Shown here one piece after another: positions 24,082-36,051 of a stretch of DNA of 64,000 nucleotides. Position numbers and translations under genes: made by a program. Source of the DNA: Adenanthera pavonina (taxonomy: Eukaryota > Streptophyta > Magnoliopsida > Fabales > Fabaceae); the NCBI GenBank assembly GCA_026686845.1, contig JAIVEN010000012.1, positions 6,264,501 to 6,328,500 on the forward strand, read 5' to 3'. A model generated the notes under the pieces. It worked only from the letters and a program-made list of their open reading frames with translations. It was not told the DNA's origin and made no database searches. How positions within the stretch are numbered: the first letter of the stretch is position 1; each line of letters opens with the position of its first letter.

Positions 24082-25379
24082 AACCCTCTCCCACAGGCCA
24101 CAAATGAATCTTATCTTTATCAATTTGAATGGTGACCCATAGAAAAAAAAACAAAAAGAGTGATGTAGAATGGAAAGGTAAGACTCAAGTAGAACCAAGT
24201 TGAGATCAATGTAATTAGGACCCTTGATGTCTTGCAACAAGATCTCTAACTTGAGATGCCATCAATGGTTGATCACTTCTTTGGATAAGTTATGAACTTA
24301 TATTCCGGAAAGAACACAAGGAATATACACAAACTCACAAAGTCCACAAGAAAATTTCACTCTTATTGCTTGATGAATATGGCATTATGAATAAGGTATT
24401 TATAGACTTAGTAGAACTTCCTAGAGGAAAGAAAACGAATCTAGGACTAAATCTAAACCAAGACTAAATGACTAAAAAACACGAATTTAGAAACTAATTA
24501 TTTTTCAAGAATAAACAAGAAGATTATAGAACCTTCTAACTTGCCCTTGAAGAACATGACACAACTAATTTGGAAATAAAAGCTAAGCAAGGACACCAAT
24601 GTTTTTGAAGACAGCTGAAAAGTGCTTCCTTTCAATCCAAAACATGCCTAATTTATGAGTCACTTGTGGACCAAGTGGTCATAATGGAGTTAAGACACTT
24701 ATAACACTAATTTGGGTTCTTAGAAATACAATTAAGAACCCAATAAAAGATTAAAAAACTGAACTAATTGGGCTTTATTTAATTAAACTCTAGTGTTCCC
24801 AAACAAACATATAAACCAAATGTTTGCCACAAGGCTACACCACAAGCATACAAGTCGAGGTAAATAAGAAAGTGGTTAACAAGGTATCATTCCCACAAAG
24901 ACTTATGTCAAAAGCGGTCAAGCATTAGACTTTGCATTTTTGATTAAATTGTGCAACACAGTAAATTGTTCACTATCTAGATGAATTACCAAATACAAGG
25001 AAAAACTAATTAATTGAAATATTAATTAAGGACTACTTTGTTGCAATTAGGGCCAAGGGTTATTTCTTCCTCTTGTATTTCTTAAACACTTATTTAACTC
25101 CTATTATATTTGTTCTTAATGATTGAACATGCTAGTTAAGTGTTCTAAAATACCTAAAAGTGCTCTCTCAAGACTTCTAGTAGATGTATATCCTACTTTA
25201 CTAATTAATCTCTTAGCCAAATTAATTAAGACAAAAATTCCAATCCAAACCCTAGAGTAACTATGTGAGTTTAGTGGAACATCTTCTGACCAAAAACCCA
25301 AAAACACAACGAAAAGGAGACAAAACAACATCATTGTGACACAAACAAAGGACGGGGCCATAACCAGTTACAGTGTTGC
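24082..25379 (-). repeat. Possible minus-strand LTR-like sequence, unclassified
   Basis: There is no gene. At about 24398-24408 the minus strand reads GTCTATAAATACC, a TATA box, followed by about 150 bases resembling an LTR R/U5 region. The regions on either side are AT-rich and non-coding. No termini or target duplication were found, so the boundary with CACTA element 1 and with family C is only positional. Confidence 0.3.
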
Positions 25380-26745
25380 CATGCCATGGAAGCTTTCTGT
25401 GTGAAAACAAAAATGAGACAGAATAGGGTAGTGCCATGCCTGGATACTTGCGCTATGATGCCTTGAACTGATATGGCATTAGTAGATTACTGATGTCTTA
25501 AGCAAACTTCCGACGTGCATAAAACCTAACTTCGACATCCAATTGATCTGATTCCAACTCCTATAGGTCACTCTATGCACATTCTAACTATAGACACCAA
25601 CCATACTTTAAAATACCTCCATATGAAGGTTTTGGAAATTCGAGATTGAAATGGTCAGTTTTTTACCAAGACTTGGCACTTGGGCCTCCAAATGCCAAAC
25701 CAAAATGCCAATGCCCGAACTAACACCTGACCAAGTCCCAAATATCCTTAGGACAGAGTTTAAGGTGATCTCATCCAAAGGAAACCATTCCTGGAGAATT
25801 TGACTCCCTTGGCAACTAGTGAGTTAGATACCCATTTAACCAAACAACCACATATATCAGTCACAAATATGCATTTCTAGCTTAGCAAGACATAATACAC
25901 ACAAAATGACTATAATCTAACCTGTATTAGGGTTTTACGACCATATAACATAGCATGCCAACTAGGTCATCTTACAATTAGTCACATCAACAAGTTTCAT
26001 ACAACCCATCATAATACCTCAACCATATACATTAACAAATACCCAAGATGTGACATTAAAGGTAACATATACCACAACAAGCTACTTGGCATAATATGTT
26101 ACATAAACTGAATCATACAAGCTAACAATTGCAAGCTCAAATGCCCTTATGAACAGAGTGATCTAAGACTCCTTCATCTTCTCTAGGCTAATGCTAGAGT
26201 CTTCACCTGAAATGTTAACTACATAAGGGTATGAGATAGAGTCTCAGTAACCGAGGAACACAATGACCAAACAATATATGTATATATATATACAGATGTA
26301 CACAATATAGTGATATGGAATGCAATGAAATAAATGTCCCCAATACACATGGTTAGAATCATGGGCTAGTTACCATCACAAGGTACACCCAACAAGTGAT
26401 TCCCATCCAAAAACCTATGAAGACCGGTTGGTTCCAGGACATAACTAAGCTTTCTACACATTATTATGACTCGGCCAAAAGCCACGCTAATGATTAGATC
26501 GTGGTTCTGCTTCCTTTTGACCACCTGAATTGATGGTCATTTAGGGAAGGTGTATCCCTAAATCTACTACCACTAGCTGATCTCCAAGCTATAGGAGAGG
26601 ATTTAGTGGCAGTGATATACATGTATCAACCTCACCACTAGGACACGAGGCCTCGCGTGTTCCACTAGTGGATCAGTTTATCACGTGGTATCATATGTCA
26701 TCATCATCCAAAAACAATTATATACTCATGTTCATGTGTGAAGAT
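25380..26745 (-). repeat. Repeat family C, minus copy
   Basis: Collinear with 53560-56400 on the same strand and with 40147-42740 on the other: shared blocks include gcaaacttccgacgtgcat (25505), tttgactcccttgg (25798), the conserved core agtctcagtaaccgagga (26240) and a hairpin-like stretch (26570-26690). There is no coding capacity. It abuts the truncated 3' side of element 2. Confidence 0.65.
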
Positions 26746-26759
26746 GTTGTCATCCTATT

Positions 26760-27790
26760 AGAGATTCGAGAACAAATTGAAATGATAGAGACTCAAGTTT
26801 GGGATTTTGGTGATGAATGAGGCATATGGCAGTGTGGAATTTTTCATCTGATCTCTTGCTTTGATCATGTGTTGGAGGATGATGTGGTCCATATTGACTA
26901 ACTTGCCATGCATGATTGCTGCTATCATATGTGCTTCAGCCCTTGTGATAAGATTAAAACTACCTCCTTTGTTGAAAATAATCCTGGACATAATGTAGTG
27001 TAGGATTCTCACTTGGGCACTGAGGTCAGTGGGCTTCAACAAACTTAAAGGTGGCCTATTCTCTTTTCTTCAAAACAACGTGTTTAGAATTGTACTTCCT
27101 TTGTAATTCAGGAAAGGCTCTCCTTCCTTTTCTGCAGCCTCAGCTTTATCCATGTATTTTGAGGCAGAGATGTCAATTTTCAATCCATCTTGCCTTGGAA
27201 TCTCTAGTACTTCATTGAAGGTCTCATCTATCAGCCATATGGTCCTTGATCTTAGATTTACTTCCCACTTCTTCTTCTTGCTATTGTAATTTTGGGAGGC
27301 ATACTAGGTCTTAATAACCTCATCATCATATCTTTCCAAAATTTCTAACAAATTTCTTGTATCTAATCATCCAAAGCCTGATATCAAAGTTGTTAAAAAT
27401 CAGGAAGTCTTCCAAATTTACGCAATGAGGCTTGATTACCTTTTTACTAACAAATTTGGTAGTATACTCTCCCAGAATATGAGCATTGTTCCATAATGGC
27501 AGTGTGGTTAACTGATATTCTCTAGATTCAGTGTTGGAGGAGGAAGAAGAGGCAGGAGAGATAGGAACAACAGGAACAACAGGTTCAGATTTCTTCGAGG
27601 GAGTAGGAGCAGATTTCTTTAAGTCTGTTTTAGGAGTTGTTTTCTACCTCTTGGAAGGAGTTGCTTTGCTATATTCACCCTTCCTTTTCTGCATTTCACC
27701 CTTCTTGAAGGCATATTGGGATTTGATAGTTCTCTTTGGTCATGACTCTCCTTTCCCAACTTCTGGATTTTTAACCCTCGCTATTCTCAT
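26760..27790 (-). pseudogene. Extra 3' ORF of element 2, truncated
   Basis: Start ATG at 27790 aligns with 3837 of element 1. The Lys/Ser/Pro-rich N-terminus, a Ser run, and the conserved block with TDLSAQVRILH and ITRAEAHMIAAIMHGKLVNM are recognisable. It retains about 40 bases near 27450 that element 1 has lost. Stops interrupt it in the N-terminal part, and the Pro-rich tail is missing because the element is truncated at about 26760. It has the same putative plant transposon-protein domain as the element 1 copy. Confidence 0.75.
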
Positions 27791-28578
27791 AGGTCAATGA
27801 TTCAGAAAGATGCTAAGAATGAGTTTATAAGGTACAAAAAGAAGTTTAATCAGTGAGAAATGAAGATTCACAAACGGAGTTAATGGGAATTAAAGAGAGA
27901 ATTTGAACAGACTTGAGAGAGAGATGAATAGGATTGCGTCTGTTCAGAAGAAGATCTTCGGTTTTAACATATGTAACCATTAAACAGAAAAATTTTGAAA
28001 GGTCAAAATTTAAATTTCAAGCAATTACAAGTTAATCCATATGGAGAGACCCACTTATAGGGGCATGTTTCAACAAACGAATTTTGATTCAAAAATTCAA
28101 ATTTCAAGATTTTGAAAAGAGTTTCTAAAATGCGTAATTTGAGATATGGAGATTCGTATAACAATCATTTTGAACAGAGAAAACATTAGCATTTTATTTC
28201 TGAATTCAAATTTCCACTTTGCAACAGAAGAATTTCGAGGGTTAAGAGAGGACTGTTACAATGTGTAGCCAACTGAAATTCATCTGATGAGTATCTAAGT
28301 TTGAATGTTGAGTATGCTAATTCTTCCAAAACCTTAATTCAACATGGAAATTCGTCTAATAATAATCTAAAATGCGAATTTCAAATTTATGAACTCATCT
28401 AAATTTTGGCTTCCTTCAGCATCTTTTGATTGTGCTGGTCTGATTAGCTCTATTATACAGATCTGTTGTCACTTAAACTTATGAGGAGTACCTGCAACTT
28501 ATATCAAACTTACTCTGATGCTAAAGTTAGTATTAATCCAATGTCAGAAATTTTAAATAGATGTATATAAGGACTTAC
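27791..28578 (-). repeat. Spacer with motif array, element 2
   Basis: The counterpart of 2847-3836. On the plus strand it shows acgaattttgattcaaaaattcaaattt-type segments and ttcatctg or ttcgtcta boxes at about 28076, 28280 and 28350. There is no gene. Confidence 0.65.
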
Positions 28579-30119
28579 TTACAGTTCATTGGCATTTACC
28601 ATACCTAATTCTCTTTTGATTTTGCAATGTCTATCTTCTACAAGAGGCTTGGTCAGAATGTCAGTAACTTGATTTCCGGTAGGGATATATTCCAATTTAA
28701 TGTCTCCTTTCAGAACATGATCCCTTGTAAAGTGATGCCTAACTTCAATATGCTTTGTCCTTGAATACATGACAGGATTGTTTGTGATATTGATAGCACT
28801 TTGATTGTCACACATTATTGGTATTTCCATCATCTCAATCTAAAGATCTTCAAGCTGCTGCTTCATCCAAAGGACTTGAGCACAATTGCTGCCAGCTGCA
28901 ACATATTCAGCTTCGGCAGTGGAGAGAGCCACACTGTTCTGCTTCTTGCTGAACCATGAAACCAAGGATCCTCCAAGGAACTGACATGTTCCACTTGATC
29001 TTTTTCTGTCAGTTTTGGTTCCAGCAAAGTCAGCATCACTATATCCCATGAGTTCTTCTCCGTTGCCCTTTGGGTACCAAAGTCCCATCTGTGATGTTCC
29101 AATTAGATATCTGAAGATTCGTTTCACAGCTGTTGCATGGGATTCTCTGGGACATGATTGGAACCTTGTACACATACAAATACTGAACATAATGTCAACT
29201 CTACTAGCTGTTAGGTATAGCAAAGATCTAATCATTCTCTTATATTGAGTTATGTCAAAGGTTTTTCCTCCTTCATCCATATCAAGCTGTGTTGCAGTAG
29301 CCATAGGAGTTCCCATTGACTTGGCTTTTTCCATGCCAAACTTTTTCAGCAACTCTTTCAGATATTTTGATTGATTGAGGAAGATACCATCATCACATTA
29401 CTTAATTTGTAATCTAAGGAAGAAGTTGAGCTCACCCATCATTGACATTTCAAATTTACCCTGCATTAGCTTAGAGAAATTCTTGTAAAGAGATTCATTA
29501 GTAGCACCAAATATAATATCATCAACATAAATTTCAACAATAAGTAAGTCTTTGTTTTCTTTCTTGGTGAACATAGTTGAATCTACTTTTCCTCTATATT
29601 GAATCCCTTTTCAATTAGAAAATTGCTTAGCCTTTCATACCATGCTCTAGGAGCTTGTTTTAAACCATAAAGAATTTTTTTCAGTTTACAAACATGATTT
29701 GGTTTTGTTGAGTCCTCAAAGCCTGGAGGTTGATCAACATAAACCTCCTTCATGATATATCCATTCAGAAAAGCACTTTTTACATCCATTTGATATAACA
29801 TTATGTTTTTCATGCATGCATAGGCCAATAGGATTCTAATTGCTTCCAATCTTGCAACTGGAGCAAAAGGTTCCTCAAAATCAATACCTTCTCCTTGATT
29901 ATATCCTTTGGCAATTAATCTTGCTTTATTTCTAATGATTGTTCCTGATTCATCAAGTTTATTTCTAAAAACTCATTTAGTGCTAATAATGGGGTGATTT
30001 TTAGGCCTAGGTATTAAATCCTAAACTTGATTTCTTTTAAACTGATTTAGTTCATCTTGCATAGCTAGAATGCAGTACTCATCAGTTAAGGCTTCTTCAG
30101 CACACTTAGGTTCAATTTG
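28579..30119 (-). pseudogene. pol: Reverse transcriptase and RNase H of element 2
   Basis: RNase H (29352-28579) contains ALSTAEAEYVA and SRTKHIEVRHHF and ends in a natural stop. Reverse transcriptase runs from 30119 to about 29360 with QMDVKSAF, VDQPPGFED, YGLKQAPRAWYERL and an intact YVDD at about 29529-29518. Breaks: TAA at 29400-29398 (shared with element 1), a stop near 28842, and others near 30020. It is separated from integrase by the solo LTR at 30125-30941. Confidence 0.88.
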
Positions 30120-30124
30120 GGAAA

Positions 30125-30941
30125 TGATAGAGGATGGCTTGGACAAATTCAGGAACATGGTAGGAGGCCTTATCACTTGGAAAGATTCAAGCCCAAGAGA
30201 AGCCCATTTGAAGAGATTACTTAACAGATCTTGTGCTTGACTAAAATAGCATGTGACTTAAGCATTATTGGGCTTAATTAGTGTTAATTTCATTTTTATT
30301 AATTATGGGCTGAACTATGTTGAGTAGTAAAGCCCAATTGGTCAAATAATAGTCTTTTTGATAGTCCACATTGTAAATAAACATGTCATGTGCCAAACAT
30401 GTGATTTCATTAATTTGTTGGCATGTTTATAAAGGCTTAAGTATTATTTTAATACTTTTTTTATAAAGTTTCATTATTTTATTTTAGGGCTTTATTTTAT
30501 TAGTTTTCTAGGTCCAATAGGAGTGTTATTTGAGCCCAAAGTCTTCTAATCCTATTAGGACTACTTGAGCCCAAATTAGTTAGGATTTCTAAGCTTATTA
30601 GGTTAGATTTTACCTTGCCTATTTAAGGCTAACTATTATGTACATTTTTCAGATGTGAATGATTAAAGTTTCAGACTTTTGTGAGTTTCTCTTGCATTCT
30701 TTGAGTGCTAGAGTGAACTGTGACTTATCAAGGAATTGGTCAATCCTTGTGGCGTCATCGGAACTAGGGTTCAAGAGATTAGTTCTCTTGGGTTCTAATT
30801 CACCTCGACCAACATATCTTTTGTGTTTTCTTCTTGCTATTTGTATTTTTCAGTTTTCGTGTTCCTTGCAATTGCAACGATCCGAGTGGCATTCATTTCA
30901 AGTGGGTTCTTTGAATTGATTCCATAAGGGTTCACTTATCA
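30125..30941. mobile_element. Solo LTR of another retrotransposon family (817 bp), TSD ggaaa
   Basis: It starts TGATAG and ends TATCA, inverted termini of TG...CA type, with a perfect 5-bp duplication ggaaa at 30120-30124 and 30942-30946. It splits the element 2 sequence between integrase and reverse transcriptase. A TATA-like TATTTAAG lies at 30620, followed by a leader-like stretch, suggesting plus-strand orientation. No coding sequence; the 86-residue frame at 30659-30919 is chance. The family cannot be told from the LTR alone. Confidence 0.88.
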
Positions 30942-30946
30942 GGAAA

Positions 30947-32153
30947 TAAAAGCACAATTGATCATTTGATCCCTATGTTGTTTTCTGGTTTTAACTTTCT
31001 CCTGAACATCCCTAATCACTTGATCAACAAGATTATTCCTTTGATATCTACAAGCTCTAAGGAGTTCTTAAGACAATTCCTCATTGTTCTTATACTCAAG
31101 ATCTTTTCTTGAATATCTTCCTCTATGTTAGTAGATTCAGATATTTTGAAGGTTCAATTTTATCTTCTTTAGAAAGATCTAAGTTCTTGAAGTTAGAGAT
31201 AAGATCATCTTAATCAATGACATGCTTGGAAACTATTTCATTTTCAATAAACACAACATGCATAGATTCTTCTACTGATCTAGTCTTTTTATTAAAAACT
31301 TTATATACTTTACTCCTACTAGAATAGCCAAGAAATATACCTTCATTAGATTTGGGGTCAAACTTAACCAAATTCTCCTTTCCATTATTGTGGATAAAAC
31401 ATTTACAGCTGAATACATGCAGATGTGAAAGGTTTGGCTTCCTCGCTTTGTACAACTCATAAGGAGTCTTCCTCAAAATTGGTCTGATGTAAGCTCTGTT
31501 AATGATACAACTTGCTGTGTTTACTGCATTAGCCCAGAATACTTGAGGGAGTTCCTTTTCATTCAACATTGCTCTTGCTATTTCTCCAATTATTTTGTTC
31601 TTCCTTTCTACCACTCCATTTTGCTAAGGAGTCCTTAGTGCTGAGAAGTTGTGATCAATTCCATGTTCATCACAGTACTCTAGAAAACATGAATTTTCAA
31701 ATTCTCCTCCATGATCAGACCTCGATAGACATAATAGAAATACCTTTCTCATTTTGCACTTTCTTAACTAAGGTTACAAATGCATCAAATGTTTCACTTT
31801 TGGAAGAAAGAAACAAAGTCCAGGTAAATCTAGAGTAATCATCCACAATCACAAGAACATACAGGTTTCCATCAATGCTTTTTACTCTAGATGGACTTAT
31901 CAAATCCATATGCAATAGTTGTAGTGATCTAGATGTAGTGACTACATTTTCACATTTGAAAGATGATTTAGTTTGTTTTCCTTTGAGAAATGCATCACAT
32001 TCTTTGTCTTTTTCAAAAGAGATTTTTGGTAAACTAGTGACTAAATCATTTTTAAACAGTTTTGATAGCTGGTTCATGTTAACATGTGACAGTCTTCTAT
32101 GCCACAACCAACTATCATTATCTTGACTAATTAAACAGACAGAATCTAAGGAA
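30947..32153 (-). pseudogene. pol: Integrase of element 2
   Basis: Minus strand from 32153: the pre-integrase zinc region with WLWHRRLSHVN and CDAFLKGKQTK (second Cys changed to Phe), the first Asp in HMDLISPSRVKSIDGN, VIVDDYSRFTW, then a frameshift near 31720 in the second Asp region, and the Glu in VERKNKIIGEIARAM. A tail (about 31209-30950) reaches the solo LTR. At least one stop (TAG near 31625) and the frameshift kill it. Confidence 0.88.
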
Positions 32154-32158
32154 GAAAG

Positions 32159-33817
32159 TGTTAGATTAGCTAGCTTCCCAAAAGGGGGGTGAATTGGGAA
32201 GATTAAAACTTTTCTAAAAAATATCAAGAAGGTGAAGAAAGCAATATATGATGGTAAAACAGAGTATAAACAAATAACTGTAAAGGTGGCAGTAAAGAGA
32301 AGAAGACTTAGTAATTTATCCTGGTTCGGTCTCTCCACTTGACCTTCGTCCAGTCCCCAAGTCACCACTTGAGATTTTTAACTATTCTGCAAGAATTCCA
32401 TGGGCTTCTTGCAAATGCCTCAGTACAAAGATGTTGCTCTGTTTCTAGAGCTCACTCTATCTCTCTGTGCACTCTTACAAAGTGCTCTCCAATCCCCTGT
32501 GATGTCCCCTCACAAGAAAATCTATCTTCCAGATAAAGATAAGATTGATTACAGAGATTAAACTCTCTTAAATAGAGTGAATATGAAAGTTGAAGTACAA
32601 AATATTGAAGTGAGAGAGTAAGAAACTTTGAGTAGAAGATTTGGCAGTGTTTTATTATATACAATGTTAAAATCGTTACCCACAACTTCAAATGATATTA
32701 TATTAATAGATTTAGGTCTTAAATATCCGTCAGAGACAAAATCTATCCGTTGGAGAAGTTATCCAACAGTTACTCTGAAAAACTATCCGTTAACCAACCA
32801 CATTTAATGCTTCTAATATACTGAAATTCGAATTTTGGTTGGTCAATAGATGAATTTCGAAGAAATCGAAGGTTAACAGCTTCAACGTTGAATACCTGAA
32901 GTTCGTTTGTCATGAAATAAAATTCGAATTTTGAAGTTTGGAAAATGTTTCAGTGTTGTGACATACGAATTTTCAAGTAGAAAGTTTTTCTGTTAAGTGT
33001 GAACAGTATTTTTAATTTAGTACAGTGCCTTCGAAATTCGAATTTTGGAACCCCAAAATTCATCTGTCTGTAGTTGGTTTACAAGGCTCAATAGTTCATA
33101 TAGTTCAAAATTCGAATTTTCAAAGGGCAAAGTTCGTCTGTCAGAGAGACCTCTTTTCAGACTAACTTCAAAATTCAAATTTATAAATACTGTCATTTGT
33201 ATGTCAACATATCATTCTAACAGACTCACAAGCATAGTTTCTGGAATTCAAATTTTCATGTTCAAAGTTCGTCTGTCAGTGAGCAACTTTCAAACTTAAT
33301 CTAAACTTGGTTTCAGATGAACTTTTACACAATTTCAGACGAATTTTTTGAGTTTTCATAAGTTTCATTTTGTTTAAAATTAGAATTTTCAAAACTCAAA
33401 GTTCGCCTGTTGCTTAAAGCTCCTTTCAGACATTTATCAAAATTTGAATTTTCCCAAGTCAAAATTCATCTGTCAGAGAACCATCTCCTTAGACTTATTC
33501 AGTTTAAACACGAAATTCAAATTTCCAAAGCCAAAGTTTGAATTTCCAAGATGACAGTTTAATATAAACCTTTCAAACTTTATCTGTTGGTGGGTGTTTT
33601 TCAAATATTCCATGATTTGACATATAATCAATGTTTTAAAACATCTTTTTACCAAATCAAAGTCTTTTACTCAAATAAAACACTACTAAACAACCTACAT
33701 CTATTCTTGCACAGATTCTTCAGAATTTCTTCACTTGAATTCTTTTGGGCACCTTTGATATCTTTATTCCAAGCTCTTGAGGGTTGGTTTGGAATCATCA
33801 AAACTCTGGATTCAACA
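32159..33817 (-). mobile_element. Nested Sirevirus-like solo LTR (1659 bp), TSD gaaag
   Basis: The plus-strand boundaries are tgttagat (32159) and attcaaca (33817), the inverse of a TGTTGAATC...ATCTAACA LTR. The target duplication gaaag is perfect (32154-32158 and 33818-33822). It interrupts element 2 between protease and the pre-integrase region. No primer-binding site or polypurine tract flanks it, so it is solo: recombination between two LTRs has deleted the rest. U3 shows palindromes such as 33107-33120. The TATA region (about 32690) has decayed. Confidence 0.95.
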
Positions 33818-34200
33818 GAAAGTTCATCAAGATCAATAGTATAGCAGTTACCATCCTTTTGAGCCTTGAGGATTACTTTATGCTCACTTTTTCGGATGAC
33901 CAGGTAGAACATTGAGTCAAACAGTACCCAGTTCCCTTTGTCACATGTCTGACTCACACTTAGCAGGTTGTGGTTTAGGCCAATTACAAACAACACCTCT
34001 TCTATAGATGTTTCAGGATTCTTGCCCATAATGCCAATGCCAACTATTTTGCCCTGTTGGTTACCTCCAAAGGTCACATTTCCTCCTTTCTTGTCTAAGG
34101 GTGATGAACATCTCCTTATTACCAGTCATATGGCTTGAGCAAGCACTCATATACCATTTGTTGTTTTTTCTTTCTCTAAGACAAATCTGCAAAACAAGGT
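33818..34200 (-). pseudogene. pol: Protease region of element 2
   Basis: Minus strand: KVTFGGNQQGKIVGIGIMGKN-type sequence, SIEEVLFVIGLNHNLLSVSQTCDKGNW and VILKAQKDGNCYTIDLDEL, the copia protease C-terminal half leading to integrase. The active-site stretch (equivalent to YMDSACSSH at about 59383 in element 3) lies near 34115-34150, disrupted by a frameshift. Confidence 0.8.
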
Positions 34201-35998
34201 TCATAATTTCTTTTTAGGTACCCAAATTTGCTTGGGTCCTTTTCTATCAGTGGCAATTTCCCTAGATACAAATGTATCTTTGGGAACCCATTCTACCTTC
34301 CTGTCAAGTCTATTTTTCTTCAATAAACATGAACTGGAAATGTGTCCCTTCTTGTTACAGAAGTGACAGGTGGTAAAGGGACTGCTAGATTGTGATGCAA
34401 GAAGAAAGCAATGCAGATAATACTTTTATTTCACATATTTTGGTTAGACATAGGATTCAATGCCTTTTGAAGTGTGATTTTTCTTTTCATGTCCATCAGC
34501 ATGCACAAAATACCTCATATACAAGTTTTGATTTTTTTTTTTAATCTTTTCTTCGACTGCACATGGATCATAGCCAAGTCCAGCTTTTCCTTGTGCAATT
34601 CTCTGACTTCCCATTAAAGCAAACAACATATCTTTGCCCTTAAAGTCTAGCCATGCTTTTCAACAGATATTCATTAGTGTGCTTCAGTTTAATACATGAT
34701 GTACAACAAACAGATTCAGCTTTGAGCAGGGATGCAGTGTCAGAGATTTTACAGTTAGATTTAAACTTGCTAATCTTTTTCCTAGCTTGTTTTAGTTCTT
34801 TAACTGTCTTAATGAACTCATCATGCAGATCATGAAATACATCAAGCAATTCAGAACAGGAAGGTTCATATTCATTTACCTCATCTTCATGATCACTGTT
34901 GGATGAGCTTGGAGTTTCTTTAGATGCAAGTGTCATCAAGTAGATATTAGAAATTTCTTCCTCATCATCATCTTCTTCATCTGAGCTGTTGCCCCAGATT
35001 GATAAGATGTATTCCCTCTTCTTCCTGCCCTTGTCAGTAGGTTTCTGTTCCTTTTCTTGCTTCTTTGGGAATTATGGACAATCCCATTTGATGTGCCCTT
35101 GCTTTTTGCACTCAGAGCATGTGACAGGCTCTTTTTCTTCTTTCTTGTTGTCTCTAGCTGCTCCTTTCTTGAATAATCTTTTATTTCTTTTCTTGTTATA
35201 GAACCTTCCAAATTTTCTGACTATCATAGACAAAGTCTTTTCATCTAGTTCATCACCATAATCATTTTCCTTTTCTTTATCTTCTACAGCTTTTAAAGCA
35301 AGGCCCTTCTTTTTCTTGTCTTGACCTGCTTCCTTAAGAACCTTTATTTTTCCCTCATACTCTTCAAGACTACCAAAGAGTGTTGTGACAAAAGCCATTG
35401 ACTCTCCTCTGGCTTCCTCTATTACTGTTACTTTTGGTTGCCAATCCAAAGGAAGAGCTTTAAGGATTTTTCTAACTTTCTCTGACTGAGTGTGCTCCTT
35501 ACCGAGGCTCTTTAGTTTAATAACAATGAGGGTAAATCTCTTTTGTAGCTCTTTGATACTTTCACCTTCCACCATGCTGAAACTTTCATACTCACCAATG
35601 CAGGAGTTCAATTTGTTCTCCCTTACTCCAGTGGTTCCTTCATGAGCGATTTCAAGAGTGTCCCACATACCCTTGGCTGTGGAACATTGTGATACTTTGT
35701 AGAATTTGTCCTAGTTTAATGCACTAACCAGGAAGTGTTTTGCCTTAAAGTTCAGTAGGACTCTTCTCTTATCTTCCTCATTCCACTTTTCATCTAGCTT
35801 CTCCTTGTATTTCCCATCATCCTGCAGCTTCATTAGGACAAAATCTCCCTTCTGGATGACAGATCAGATGTCCAGATCAATGGAATGGAGATAGATTTGC
35901 ATTCTCATCTTCTAGTATGCATAGTATTCTCCATTGAAGCTAGGTGGTCTATTTGTGTTATTTCCCTCAGGTAGAATGCTTTCTCCAAAACCAGTCAT
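34201..35998 (-). pseudogene. gag: gag of element 2
   Basis: Start ATG at 35998 (MTGFGESIL). N-terminal copia Gag (UBN2/DUF4219 type) follows; the intact stretch 35668-35072 includes MWDTLEIAHEGTTGVREN, ALPLDWQPKVTVIEEARGES and a zinc knuckle CSECKKQGHIKWDC (C-x2-C-x4-H-x4-C). Then an acidic region (35000-34860, Ser/Asp/Glu rich), a coiled-coil-like segment with CCTSCIKLKHTNEYLL, and a basic tail. There are several stops before 35668 and in the knuckle-to-acidic region. Gag would package the element RNA. Confidence 0.87.
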
Positions 35999-36039
35999 TG
36001 AATTTCTAGGATTGTTAGATCCTTTGTTTGGGAGTCTAG

Positions 36040-36051
36040 ACTCTAATACCA
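36040..36051 (-). promoter_or_regulatory. Mutated primer-binding site, element 2
   Basis: On the minus strand TGGTATTAGAGT, two C-to-T differences from TGGTATCAGAGC. It lies 2 bases from the LTR end (36054). Priming from initiator tRNA would be weakened. Confidence 0.85.

Noticed and set aside
30659..30919. 86-codon open frame
   Set aside because: Falls entirely within the solo LTR at 30125-30941, over its leader-like region; no domain.
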